Shown here: positions 16,377-24,711 of the stretch, in pieces
How positions within the stretch are numbered: the first letter of the stretch is position 1
How the letters are laid out: each line of letters starts with the position of its first letter
Source: Sinorhizobium sp. BG8
Lineage (GTDB): Bacteria > Pseudomonadota > Alphaproteobacteria > Rhizobiales > Rhizobiaceae
Direction: 5' to 3'
DNA length: 64,000 nt
Assembly: GCF_016864555.1 (NCBI RefSeq)
Contig: NZ_CP044011.1
Location: 1,755,501-1,819,500, forward strand
Program-made: the position numbers and the translations under genes
Notes under the pieces: model-generated
What the model was told of the DNA's origin: nothing
The model's input: only the letters and a program-made list of their open reading frames with translations
Database searches by the model: none

Positions 16377-17621
16377 ATGGATATTCGCAGCGACGTGCTT
16401 CGCAGACTAAGGAACAGGCGCGAAGGATACAGCCTCGATCAGGCCTTCTACATCGATCCCGATTTCTACAAGCTCGATCTTGAGACGATCTGGTACCGCG
16501 ACTGGCTGTTCATCGGCCACGATTGCGAAATTCCGCGGGCGGGAAACTACTTCACGGTGCAGGTCGGCGATTATCCGGTTGTCATAACGCGCGACCGCCA
16601 GGGCACGGTGCGGGCTCTCCACAACTCCTGTCGTCACCGCGGTTCTCGCGTCTGCACCCAGAACAAGGGTGCCTCTGCGAAGCTCGTCTGTCCCTACCAC
16701 CAGTGGACCTATGAACTCGACGGTCGCCTGCTCTTTGCCCGGCACATGCCGGAAGACTTCGATCCTTCCGCCCATAGCCTGAAGCCGATCCATTGCGAGA
16801 CCGTAGGCGGTTACATCTTCATCTGCCTCGCCGACAAGGCGCCCGATTTCGCCCCCTTCCGCGCACTGGTCGAGCCGTATCTCGCAAAGCACCGCCTCGG
16901 CGAGACCAAGGTCGCCTTCGAAAGCACGATCATCGAGAAGGGCAACTGGAAGCTCGTCTGGGAAAACAACCGCGAGTGCTATCATTGTGCTGCCAACCAC
17001 CCGGAACTCTGCCGCACCTATCCCGAAGCACCGAGCGCGACCGGCGTGCAGGGAGCGAAGGACGATCCTGTTATCGCCGAGCACTGGGCGAAATGCGAGG
17101 CGGCGGGCCTGCCGAGCGAGTTCCGCATGGATGCGACCGGCCAGTTCCGCGCCGCACGCATGCCGCTGATCGCCGATGCGGAAAGCTACACCATGTCCGG
17201 CCAGCGCGCCGTCAGGAAGCAGCTCTCGGCGGATGTGAGCGCAAGCCACATCGGCACGCTTCTTCTCTTCCACTATCCGACGACCTGGAACCACGTGCTG
17301 GCCGATCACGCCATCACCTTCCGCGTGCTGCCGCTCGGCCCCGAACTGACGCAGGTCACGACCAAGTGGCTGGTTAACAAGGATGCCGTCGAGGGCGTGG
17401 ACTACACGCTCGAGGAACTCACCCACGTCTGGACGGAAACCAACGACCAGGACCGCCAGATTGTCGAGGAAAACGCCTTCGGCATTCGCTCGCCGGCCTA
17501 CGAACCCGGTCCCTACTCGCCGGCGGACGAGGGCGGCGTGATGCAGTTCGTCGAGTGGTATTGCAACTTCATGCAGGAGCGGCTCCAGGGCGAGGCCCAT
17601 CCGCTGATAAGGGTGGCCTGA
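16377..17621 (+). CDS. gbcA: glycine betaine monooxygenase, Rieske oxygenase subunit
   Basis: The oxygenase component that demethylates glycine betaine to dimethylglycine plus formaldehyde, using electrons from GbcB. The 414-residue protein has a Rieske [2Fe-2S] site (Cys85-x-His87 and Cys105-x2-His108, in SCRHRGS and CPYHQW). The mononuclear iron region ENNRECYHCAANHPE at 196-210 supplies His203 and His208. Length and motifs match the GbcA/stachydrine-demethylase branch. Proline betaine or carnitine demethylases are close relatives, so the substrate is inferred from the gbcB-type partner immediately downstream (1-bp gap). The gene is preceded by a cobalamin riboswitch and a hairpin over its ribosome site, which is unusual for this family. 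Confidence 0.88.
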   Translation: MDIRSDVLRRLRNRREGYSLDQAFYIDPDFYKLDLETIWYRDWLFIGHDCEIPRAGNYFTVQVGDYPVVITRDRQGTVRALHNSCRHRGSRVCTQNKGASAKLVCPYHQWTYELDGRLLFARHMPEDFDPSAHSLKPIHCETVGGYIFICLADKAPDFAPFRALVEPYLAKHRLGETKVAFESTIIEKGNWKLVWENNRECYHCAANHPELCRTYPEAPSATGVQGAKDDPVIAEHWAKCEAAGLPSEFRMDATGQFRAARMPLIADAESYTMSGQRAVRKQLSADVSASHIGTLLLFHYPTTWNHVLADHAITFRVLPLGPELTQVTTKWLVNKDAVEGVDYTLEELTHVWTETNDQDRQIVEENAFGIRSPAYEPGPYSPADEGGVMQFVEWYCNFMQERLQGEAHPLIRVA

Positions 17622-17622
17622 T

Positions 17623-18720
17623 ATGACGATCGCCAGCAGCTTCCGGCATTTCGACGAACTGCAGCCATGGAACGACCGCCAGCATCTGCTGGAATGCACG
17701 GCCGTGACCGTGGAAGCCCCGGACGTGATGACATTCAGTTTCCGCTCAGACAAGGCGAACTGGTTCCGCTACCTGCCGGGCCAGTTCGTGACGCTGGAGC
17801 TGCCGGTGACGCCCGAAGACCCGGTGATGCGCACCTACACGCTGTCCTCCACGCCGTCGCGGCCCTTCTCCGTGGCGGTGACGGTCAAGGCACAGGCGAA
17901 CAGCATCGGGACGCGCTGGATGTTCGATCACCTGAAGCCGGGAATGTCGCTGAAGGCCTTCGGGCCGCTCGGCGACTTCTCCTTCGTCCGCCATCCCGGT
18001 GAAAAATACCTGTTCATCTCCGCCGGTTCCGGCGTGACGCCGATGATGTCGATGACGCGGTGGATGTCGGATTGCGCACCGCAGAGCGATGTCGCCTTCC
18101 TTTCCTGCGCTCGCTCGCCCTCTGATCTCCTCTTCCGAAGCGAGCTCGAATGCCTTGCCGCGCAGATGCCCAATCTCGCCCTCGGCTTCGTCGTCGAGGG
18201 GCACAATCCGCGTGATGGATGGCATGGCCTGCGCGGACGCATCGACGTTGCCAAGCTCTCGCTGCTTGCTCCCGATTTCAGGGACCGCACCGTCTTCTGT
18301 TGCGGTCCCGAACCGTTCATGCGCGGCGTGCGGGAGATGCTCGCAGGCGCCGGTTTCGACATGGCGCGCTATCATGAGGAAAGCTTCCAGCCGGCGGCAG
18401 CGCCTGCCGCGGAGGAACTCGCTGTCCGCGCGGGTGCGGGCGAAAGTGATCCGACCGCGCTCCACACGGTGAGCTTCACCATGGCCGGCAAGGATGGCAA
18501 GTGTCAGCCCGGCCAGACGATCCTGCAGACCGCGCGCGCCGCTGGCGTGCGCATCGGAGCGGCCTGCGAAGGCGGCCTCTGCGGCACCTGCCGGGTCATG
18601 AAGGTGTCTGGCGATGTCGATATGAACCACAATGGTGGCATTCTCGACGAGGAGATCGAGGAAGGCTACATCCTCGCATGCTGCTCGCGACCGCTCGGCG
18701 ACGTGCAGATCGAGGCCTGA
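17623..18720 (+). CDS. gbcB: glycine betaine monooxygenase reductase subunit
   Basis: Transfers electrons from NAD(P)H to the Rieske protein GbcA. The 365-residue protein has an FAD-binding ferredoxin-reductase domain (RYLPGQFVTLELP near residue 46, MRTYTLSSTP near 67), then an NAD-binding domain (SAGSGVTPMMSM near 128, CCGPEPFM near 226). A C-terminal plant-type [2Fe-2S] ferredoxin domain holds the pattern C-x4-C-x2-C in CEGGLCGTC, with a fourth Cys in ACCSRP. It is co-transcribed with gbcA, one base after its stop. A hairpin at 18778-18801 ends the unit. Confidence 0.9.
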   Translation: MTIASSFRHFDELQPWNDRQHLLECTAVTVEAPDVMTFSFRSDKANWFRYLPGQFVTLELPVTPEDPVMRTYTLSSTPSRPFSVAVTVKAQANSIGTRWMFDHLKPGMSLKAFGPLGDFSFVRHPGEKYLFISAGSGVTPMMSMTRWMSDCAPQSDVAFLSCARSPSDLLFRSELECLAAQMPNLALGFVVEGHNPRDGWHGLRGRIDVAKLSLLAPDFRDRTVFCCGPEPFMRGVREMLAGAGFDMARYHEESFQPAAAPAAEELAVRAGAGESDPTALHTVSFTMAGKDGKCQPGQTILQTARAAGVRIGAACEGGLCGTCRVMKVSGDVDMNHNGGILDEEIEEGYILACCSRPLGDVQIEA

Positions 18721-18777
18721 GGCAGGCTCCCACTGCGGGAACCGGGTTTCGGAAAAAGACACCAGGAAAAGTCAGCG

Positions 18778-18801
18778 CAGGCGCCGAACAGACGGCGCCT
18801 G
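18778..18801 (+). terminator. hairpin after gbcB
   Basis: A perfect 9-bp stem CAGGCGCCG / CGGCGCCTG with a 6-nt loop lies between the convergent gbcB and GH25 genes. It has no T tract, so it may depend on Rho or serve both strands. Confidence 0.5.
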
Positions 18802-18815
18802 TCGCGTAGCCGTCC

Positions 18816-19940
18816 TCAGAAGTCCTGATAGTTCAACGGCGTCACTTCGCGGCCGTTGTGCGGGATGATTGCCCCGCGCCCGCCCTGCACCGTTGTGGCT
18901 GACCGGAAACCCGCCGCGGCAGAGGCCCTGATGATCTCCGCGCGGTCGATGCTGTGCGCGGTGACGGCGGCAACGACCGACAGGTCCGGCCGCGATCCGG
19001 CGCGCGCCGAAAGACCGGCAGCGACCTTTGCATCCAGCGTTTTCACCCGAATGGACGGCGTGCGCGCGCTATCCCCTGCGGAAGCGATCAGTGTCTCCTC
19101 GGGACGCGGGAACGGCTTCTGGGGCAGGAGCTGGCCGAAGGCCCAGATCTTCCTGAGTGCGGCAGCGCTCATCGACGCCACGTTGACATCAATGTCGCTG
19201 AGCGCCCCCTTCACGCGGTACGGACAGCGGCGCTTGGAACAGTTCGGCGAGGCCGAGAACTGCCAGAGCGCGTAGTTGTCCCAGTTGCCGAGGGGGAAGA
19301 CGCCCTTGATGCCGGGCTTATAGCGCGCATACCAGAGCGGCAGGCGCGAGAGGATGGTGTACTTGTCCCGGTTGGCGGCGATGTGACGTGCCGTCGTGTG
19401 ATTGGTGTAGAGCACAGGATAACGGCCGGTGCGCGCCTTGACGTGACCGGCGAAGATCTGGGCGTCTTCCAGCGACATGAAACGTTCGGGATCGATGGCC
19501 TCGATGTCGAGAACCATCATTTCGTCGGCGCGGGGGCTTGCGTAGTCGAGGAAATGATTGGCCTGATCTACCGGATTGCCGGGTCGGCCGAGGTGATAGG
19601 CGCCCCACAGCAACCCGTTCGCCCGGGCGACGAGCCGGCGCGTCTCGTAGAGTTCGCGGCTGACGGCGTATTTGCGCCACATGGTCTTGCAGTGCGCGAA
19701 GGTATCCCCGCTGTGATCGCCCTTGCAGCTGAAGCTTTCAGGCAGTCCGTCGGAGGCTTTCGAAATGAAGCCCACGATGCGCTTGTCGGTCAGCATCGCA
19801 TCCCAGTCGATCGCATTGAGCTCGTAGGCGTCTATGACGATCGCATTGTCGGGCTTCTTCCAGGGCTCCAGATCGGCAGCCGCCAGTGGGGACGCCATCA
19901 GCAGGAAGGACAGAAAGCGCGAGACGAATCCGATTGCCAT
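18816..19940 (-). CDS. glycoside hydrolase family 25 (lysozyme-like) protein
   Basis: A 374-residue exported protein with an N-terminal signal peptide (MAIGFVSRFLSFLLMASPLAAA). The GH25 muramidase fold spans about residues 30-240: VIDAYELNAIDWDAM, then WGAYHLGRPGNPVDQANHFLDY near 113 and the catalytic-strand motif MMVLDIEAIDPERFM near 141, then VLYTNHTTARHI near 176. GH25 enzymes cleave the beta-1,4 bond of peptidoglycan. The segment from about 260 to the end is extra and resembles nothing I recognise. A possible role in cell-wall remodelling or on other bacteria is an inference. Confidence 0.85.
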   Translation of the reverse strand: MAIGFVSRFLSFLLMASPLAAADLEPWKKPDNAIVIDAYELNAIDWDAMLTDKRIVGFISKASDGLPESFSCKGDHSGDTFAHCKTMWRKYAVSRELYETRRLVARANGLLWGAYHLGRPGNPVDQANHFLDYASPRADEMMVLDIEAIDPERFMSLEDAQIFAGHVKARTGRYPVLYTNHTTARHIAANRDKYTILSRLPLWYARYKPGIKGVFPLGNWDNYALWQFSASPNCSKRRCPYRVKGALSDIDVNVASMSAAALRKIWAFGQLLPQKPFPRPEETLIASAGDSARTPSIRVKTLDAKVAAGLSARAGSRPDLSVVAAVTAHSIDRAEIIRASAAAGFRSATTVQGGRGAIIPHNGREVTPLNYQDF

Positions 19941-20124
19941 GGATGTTCCCCTTTTTCCGATACCTCCTGCCCCGGAAATCTTGCTTTACCACAGTTAACG
20001 AGTGGTGAATCCGCAAGTCGGCATTCACGACTTGGTGATCTCGGCAGTTTTCAGAATCGGATGGAACAAGGATAGCTCATACTGCGTTTAATGACAGCTT
20101 GGAGGACCCGGAAGGAGAGACGCC

Positions 20125-20813
20125 ATGTCATTAAGTTTGAAGTGTATGGCAGTTGCGTTGTCGGCGTTTGTCGCCGCCACCCCGGCACCCCCGCGCAAGC
20201 CTTTGTCCCCGCCACGACGATCGCCCAGCCGGCGATGCCCGCAGGTGAGGGCGTCGTCCTGCAGGTCCAGAACCGCAAGTGGATTCCGCGCGGCGGACGG
20301 CACGGCGCCAACCGCCACTATCGCGGCAACCGCAACTACGGCGCAAACAGATACTATGGTAACAGGCGCTATAGCGGAAACCGGAACTGGAACCGCTATA
20401 GCGGAAACCGGAACTGGAACCGCTATAACGGCCGTCACTATGCCAATCGCTACCATGGCAAGAACAGGCACTATAACGGCTACTACAATGGCTACCGCGG
20501 CGGCTATGGGGGCTACTACGGTGGCTACTATAATGGTTATCGCGGCTATCCCTACAGATACCCGGGCTATCGCTACTACGATGGCTACTGGTTCCCGCTC
20601 GCAGCCTTTGGAGCCGGTGCCCTCATAGGAGGCGCCATCGCGAATAACTACGGCTGGAACAACTACTACGGGAACAGCTACGGGACGAGGGTCTACAGCG
20701 GAGATGCGCATACCAACTGGTGCTACAACCGCTACCGCTCCTACAGAGAATACGACAACACGTTCCAGCCTTACTACGGGCCTCGCCGTCAGTGCATCTC
20801 GCCCTACTCGTGA
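20125..20813 (+). pseudogene. BA14K family protein, frameshifted as sequenced
   Basis: A lectin-like BA14K protein of rhizobia and Brucella. Translation from ATG 20125, which has a strong AAGGAG ribosome site, gives a signal peptide ([20 protein letters not shown]). The mature sequence continues only in another frame, from [13 protein letters not shown] through a Tyr/Asn/Gly/Arg-rich middle to the family tail [14 protein letters not shown] with a final Cys. One extra C in the runs at 20180-20183 or 20188-20192 rejoins the frames and puts a signal-peptidase site (AQA) in place. Either the gene is broken or one base is missing from the assembly. An open frame from 20091 exists but lacks the signal peptide. 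Confidence 0.72.
20367..20420 (+). repeat. 27-bp direct repeat, two perfect copies
   Basis: Two adjacent identical 27-bp units (20367-20393 and 20394-20420) inside the BA14K gene each encode RYSGNRNWN. The length keeps frame, so copy number could vary without breaking the protein. Confidence 0.9.
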
Positions 20814-20863
20814 GGGATGAACGCCAGGGCGCATGCGCCCGCCTGGAGATACGCTTCAATATG

Positions 20864-20888
20864 GGCTGCCCGTTCGGGCAGCCTTTTT
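20864..20888 (+). terminator. intrinsic terminator
   Basis: A perfect 8-bp stem (GGCTGCCC / GGGCAGCC) with a 4-nt GTTC loop is followed directly by TTTTT. It terminates the BA14K gene on the plus strand and ends 8 bp before the convergent transporter gene. Confidence 0.88.
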
Positions 20889-20896
20889 CGTTTCTC

Positions 20897-21889
20897 TCAG
20901 AGAATTCCGGCCCGTCGCAATACCCACCAGGCAATGGCGATCGACGCGAGGATGAAGGTGACGGCGATGGCGGTCGCGTGCTCCGCATTCGCGAAGGGCA
21001 GGCCGTGCGTGTTCATTCCGAAGAAGCCGGTTACCAGCGTCGGCGGCAGCAGAAACGCTGTCATCAGTGAGAGGATATACAGGTGCCGGTTTGTCTCGGA
21101 TGACAGGCGCGAATCGATTTCCTCGTGCAGGAGGCGCGCGCGTTCTTGGAGCGCGAAGACGTCACGGTCCGCTGTTTCCAGTCGCCCGGTCAGGCGCTCG
21201 GTCACGTCGTTGAACCCCTCCGGAACCTCGTCCTCGTCAGCGGCTCCCGCGCGGCGGAGCAGAGCCAGAACGGTACGCAGGTGGCGATGAAGCCGGACGA
21301 CCGTGCGTCTCAGCGGTGCCAGTTGCCGCCGCTCGTCGCCTCTGCGATCGCCATACACGGCATCCTCGATCGCGTTCAGTTCCTGCGTGATCTCGAGGAC
21401 AAGCGCGATCATCGTGCGCTGGAACTCGATCACCAGCATCTCGAAGATGTCGATCGGGCGGCGGTTCTTGGGGTTCTTCTCGAGGGCGGCCTTCACCCGG
21501 TCGACGCTTCTGAGCGGATGGAGCCGTGTCGTTACGATGACGTCTTCGGTCACCACAAAATGGAGCCAGCCGATTTCCTTGGTGAGTTCGTCGAAGGTGC
21601 GTTCGAAGTCGACCAGTGTTCCGTGGACGATGTCGCTCGAAACGAAGATCGACGCCTGCGTGTCGCTGGACGTCAATGTCTGCAGGGCGTCGTCCGGCAA
21701 AATCCCGAGGCTCTCGAGGAAAGCCGGGACACGGGCGTCGCTGAGACCGAGATGCAGCCAGAGCAGTCCCTTGCCGGCGGCGAACTCCGAACGGGGTGCA
21801 TGCGGATCCAGGCGCCGGCAGGCGCCATCGGCCGGGTCGATCCGGTAGGCCCACACGAGGCCCGGAATTTCGGCATTCAGGAGGTTCAT
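20897..21889 (-). CDS. CorA/ZntB family divalent metal transporter
   Basis: A 330-residue 2-TM-GxN transporter. A long cytoplasmic helical N-terminal domain is followed by two C-terminal membrane helices around residues 268-290 and 302-322. Between them lies the signature GMN motif in VTGFFGMNTHGLPF. The segment after it (THGLPF in place of Mg-type EFMP) resembles ZntB zinc transporters more than CorA magnesium channels. It mediates metal ion flux across the inner membrane; direction and metal are inferred. ATG 21889 (MNLLNAEIPG) is chosen over an upstream in-frame TTG. It is convergent with the BA14K gene. Confidence 0.86.
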   Translation of the reverse strand: MNLLNAEIPGLVWAYRIDPADGACRRLDPHAPRSEFAAGKGLLWLHLGLSDARVPAFLESLGILPDDALQTLTSSDTQASIFVSSDIVHGTLVDFERTFDELTKEIGWLHFVVTEDVIVTTRLHPLRSVDRVKAALEKNPKNRRPIDIFEMLVIEFQRTMIALVLEITQELNAIEDAVYGDRRGDERRQLAPLRRTVVRLHRHLRTVLALLRRAGAADEDEVPEGFNDVTERLTGRLETADRDVFALQERARLLHEEIDSRLSSETNRHLYILSLMTAFLLPPTLVTGFFGMNTHGLPFANAEHATAIAVTFILASIAIAWWVLRRAGIL

Positions 21890-22088
21890 GGGCGGCCGCA
21901 AGGGACAGAGGCTTCGGATCGGCAATGGATGTCCATTGCTCTATCGCCGAGGAATGACAGTTTTGTTACGGGGCCGTCAAGAATAGTTGTTAATTGACGT
22001 TTACGTAAAAATAAATAATCCTGACCGCGGACTTGCTGTGGCGGGATCGAGCCGGATACTCTGCCGCAGTCGCATGGAGGTAATGTGC

Positions 22089-23870
22089 ATGTACAAGGCA
22101 CCGGTCGAAGAAATCGCGTTCACGCTCAGGCACGTTGCGGGCCTGAAGGACGCCCTGGAGAGCGGCAGGCTGGAAACGCTCAGCGACGACCTGGTGGACG
22201 CCATCCTTCAGGAGGCTGGCCGCTTTGCGAGCGAAAAGGTGGCACCGCTCGCCGAAGTCGGCGACCGGCAGGGTGCGAGACTCGTCGACGGAAAGGTCAT
22301 CACGCCCGAAGGCTGGAAGGATCTCTACAGGACCTGGGCCGAGGGCGGCTGGAATTCGCTGACGGCGCCCGCCGCCTATGGCGGCCAGGCCTTGCCCCAC
22401 ATGCTGCAGGTCGCCGCCCTGGAGATGTGGAACAGCGGTTCCATGGCATTTGCGATAGGCCCGACCCTGACGATCGGTGCCATCGAGGCGCTCGCCTCGC
22501 ACGGTTCGGCGCAGCTCAGGGAAACCTATCTCCCGAAACTCGTCTCTGGCGAGTGGATGGGCACGATGAACCTGACAGAACCGCATGCCGGGTCCGATCT
22601 CGGCGTGCTGAAGGCGCGCGCAGAGCGGCGCCGGGACGGCACCTACCGCATTTTCGGACAGAAAATCTTCATTACCTACGGCGAGCATGACTTCACCGAC
22701 AACATCATCCATCTGGTGCTCGCCCGCCTGCCGGACGCCCCGGCAGGAACGCGAGGGATATCGCTCTTCCTGGTGCCGAAGTACCTTGTGAACGACGACG
22801 GCTCGCCCGGTGTCCGCAACGACGTCTTCTGCCATTCGCTGGAACACAAGCTCGGCATCCATGCCTCTCCCACCTGCACGATGATCTACGGCGACGGCCG
22901 GTTCGGCGATGAGCCGGGCGCCGTCGGCTGGCTGGTCGGCGAGGAGAACAAGGGACTGGCCTGCATGTTCACGATGATGAACAACGCGCGCCTCGCCGTC
23001 GGTATGCAGGGGGTCGCGATTGCCGAGGCCGCCACCCAGAAGGCAACCGCCTTTGCGCGGGAGCGCGTGCAAGGAAGAGCTCCGGGCTGGGACGGGCCAG
23101 GCATGAGCCCGATTATCGAGCATCCCGACGTCGCCCGCACACTGCTGACGATGAAAGCGTTGACGCAAGGTGCCCGCGCGATCGCCTATTCCTGTGCCTT
23201 CGCTACCGACATGGCCCATGCAACGGAAGGAGATTCCGCCCGCCACTGGTCGGAGCGCGCAAGCCTGTTGACGCCGATCGCCAAGAGCTTCGCCACCGAT
23301 GCCGGGGTCGACGTGGCCTCCATGGGCGTCCAGGTGCATGGCGGGATGGGCTATATCGAGGAGACCGGTGCCGCACGGCTGTTGCGCGACGCACGCATCG
23401 CCCCGATCTACGAGGGCACCAATGGCATCCAGGCGATCGATCTCGTCACCCGCAAACTCGTTCTGTCAGAGGGCAAACAAGTGAAGGGCCTGATCGCGGA
23501 ACTTCATGAGATCGCCGATGCGGTGGACGCGGCCGGCAATCCGGCATTCGGAGAGGCTGCCGCCCGCCTGCGCAGCGCGCTCGGCGATCTGACAGCGTCG
23601 ACCGACTGGCTCCTGGCCGCTCTTGCCGCCGGCCGCCAGGCTGAGGCCCTTGCCGGCGCCACGGCCTACCAGCGCCTGTTCGGTCTGGTCCTCACGGGCG
23701 CGTATGTCTCCAAGGGAGCGCTTGTCGACGAGGGCGACGGGCGAAGTGGCGCTCGCGTGGCGCTCTCCCGCTTCATCGCGGAGAACATGTTGGCGGAGAC
23801 CGGCGGGCTGAGGGACCGGGTGGTGCATGGCGCGGCGAGCCTTGAGGCCGCGCGCGTGGTGTTGGCGTGA
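22089..23870 (+). CDS. acyl-CoA dehydrogenase, DmdC-like long type
   Basis: A 593-residue flavoprotein of the 3-methylmercaptopropionyl-CoA dehydrogenase-like branch, longer than classical 380-residue acyl-CoA dehydrogenases. It shows the FAD/substrate motif MNLTEPHAGSDLG near residue 157, QKIFITYGEHD near 195, VHGGMGYIEETG near 417, and the catalytic-Glu region PIYEGTNGIQAIDL near 440. The first residues MYKAPVEEIAFTL fit this branch. It starts at ATG 22089 behind a GGAGG site. It forms a unit with the enoyl-CoA hydratase directly after it, so the pair can run two consecutive beta-oxidation-type steps. The true acyl-CoA is unknown. Confidence 0.9.
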   Translation: MYKAPVEEIAFTLRHVAGLKDALESGRLETLSDDLVDAILQEAGRFASEKVAPLAEVGDRQGARLVDGKVITPEGWKDLYRTWAEGGWNSLTAPAAYGGQALPHMLQVAALEMWNSGSMAFAIGPTLTIGAIEALASHGSAQLRETYLPKLVSGEWMGTMNLTEPHAGSDLGVLKARAERRRDGTYRIFGQKIFITYGEHDFTDNIIHLVLARLPDAPAGTRGISLFLVPKYLVNDDGSPGVRNDVFCHSLEHKLGIHASPTCTMIYGDGRFGDEPGAVGWLVGEENKGLACMFTMMNNARLAVGMQGVAIAEAATQKATAFARERVQGRAPGWDGPGMSPIIEHPDVARTLLTMKALTQGARAIAYSCAFATDMAHATEGDSARHWSERASLLTPIAKSFATDAGVDVASMGVQVHGGMGYIEETGAARLLRDARIAPIYEGTNGIQAIDLVTRKLVLSEGKQVKGLIAELHEIADAVDAAGNPAFGEAAARLRSALGDLTASTDWLLAALAAGRQAEALAGATAYQRLFGLVLTGAYVSKGALVDEGDGRSGARVALSRFIAENMLAETGGLRDRVVHGAASLEAARVVLA

Positions 23871-23893
23871 AGGCAAGCAGGGCAGGGTGCGGC

Positions 23894-24643
23894 ATGACTG
23901 ATCATATTGTAATAGAACGGCCCGAGGCGGCCCCTGGCGTGCAGGTCATCCGGCTGAACCGGCCTGAAAAGAAGAACGCCATCACCGGTGCGATGTATCG
24001 TCAAATGACGGAGGCCCTTGCAGCCGGTGAGGCCGACGAGGCGATCCGCGCGACCGTCTTTCTGGGTGCAGGAGGCTGCTTCTCCGCGGGCAACGACATG
24101 GTGGATTTTCTCGCTGTCGCCATGGGCGGCTCGATGGGATCGGAAATCGTCGATTTTCTGCACGCGCTCGCTATATACGGCAAGCCGCTGGTCTCCGGCG
24201 TCGATGGCGTGGCGATCGGGATCGGCACGACGATCCATCTCCACTGCGACATGACGGTCGCCTCGCCGCGTTCCGTCTTCCGTACGCCCTTCGTCGATCT
24301 CGCCCTGGTCCCGGAGGCGGCCTCCAGCCTGCTTGCGCCGCGGATCATGGGGCATCAGCGCGCCTTCGCGCTGCTCGCGGCGGGTGAGGCATTTACCGCG
24401 GAGGAGGCGAAGGCATGCGGCCTCGTCTGGAAGGTCGCGGATGCGGTCGAGGAGGCGGCGCTGGCAATCGCCGCGGGGCTTGCGGCCAAGCCGCCGCAGG
24501 CACTCCGGATCGCGCGTGATCTGCTGCGCGGCGACCGCGGGGTCATCGCCGCACGCATCGACGAGGAGGCTCGGCACTTTGTACAGCAGCTGGTCAGCCG
24601 CGAGGCGAGGACGGCCTTCGAAGCTTTCATGGCGAAAAAGTAA
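23894..24643 (+). CDS. enoyl-CoA hydratase/isomerase family protein
   Basis: A 249-residue crotonase-fold protein starting MTDHIVIERP. It has the oxyanion-hole segments GCFSAGNDMVDF near residue 66 and GVAIGIGTTIHLHCD near 107, then the block FRTPFVDLALVPEAASS. The second catalytic acid position of true hydratases appears as Pro-Glu (VPEAAS). The enzyme likely hydrates or isomerises a trans-2-enoyl-CoA. An in-frame GTG at 23867 would overlap the upstream dehydrogenase stop and give coupled translation; ATG 23894 better matches relatives. Confidence 0.88.
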   Translation: MTDHIVIERPEAAPGVQVIRLNRPEKKNAITGAMYRQMTEALAAGEADEAIRATVFLGAGGCFSAGNDMVDFLAVAMGGSMGSEIVDFLHALAIYGKPLVSGVDGVAIGIGTTIHLHCDMTVASPRSVFRTPFVDLALVPEAASSLLAPRIMGHQRAFALLAAGEAFTAEEAKACGLVWKVADAVEEAALAIAAGLAAKPPQALRIARDLLRGDRGVIAARIDEEARHFVQQLVSREARTAFEAFMAKK

Positions 24644-24711
24644 TCCGTTTCGGGCTGCTCCTGCGCGGAAGACGCACCGGGGATACCCCGTCCATTCCGG
24701 TGCGCCATTCC

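Noticed and set aside
18778-18801. Attachment site or integration border at the gbcB end
   Set aside because: Only a simple hairpin is present. There is no tRNA, no flanking duplication and no integrase.
20367-20420. CRISPR-like repeat
   Set aside because: Only two copies, directly adjacent without spacers, in frame within a coding sequence, and no cas genes nearby.
20125-20813. Phase-variable switching through the C runs of the BA14K gene
   Set aside because: The runs are only four and five bases long. Slipped-strand phase variation usually needs longer tracts. A simple missing base is more likely.
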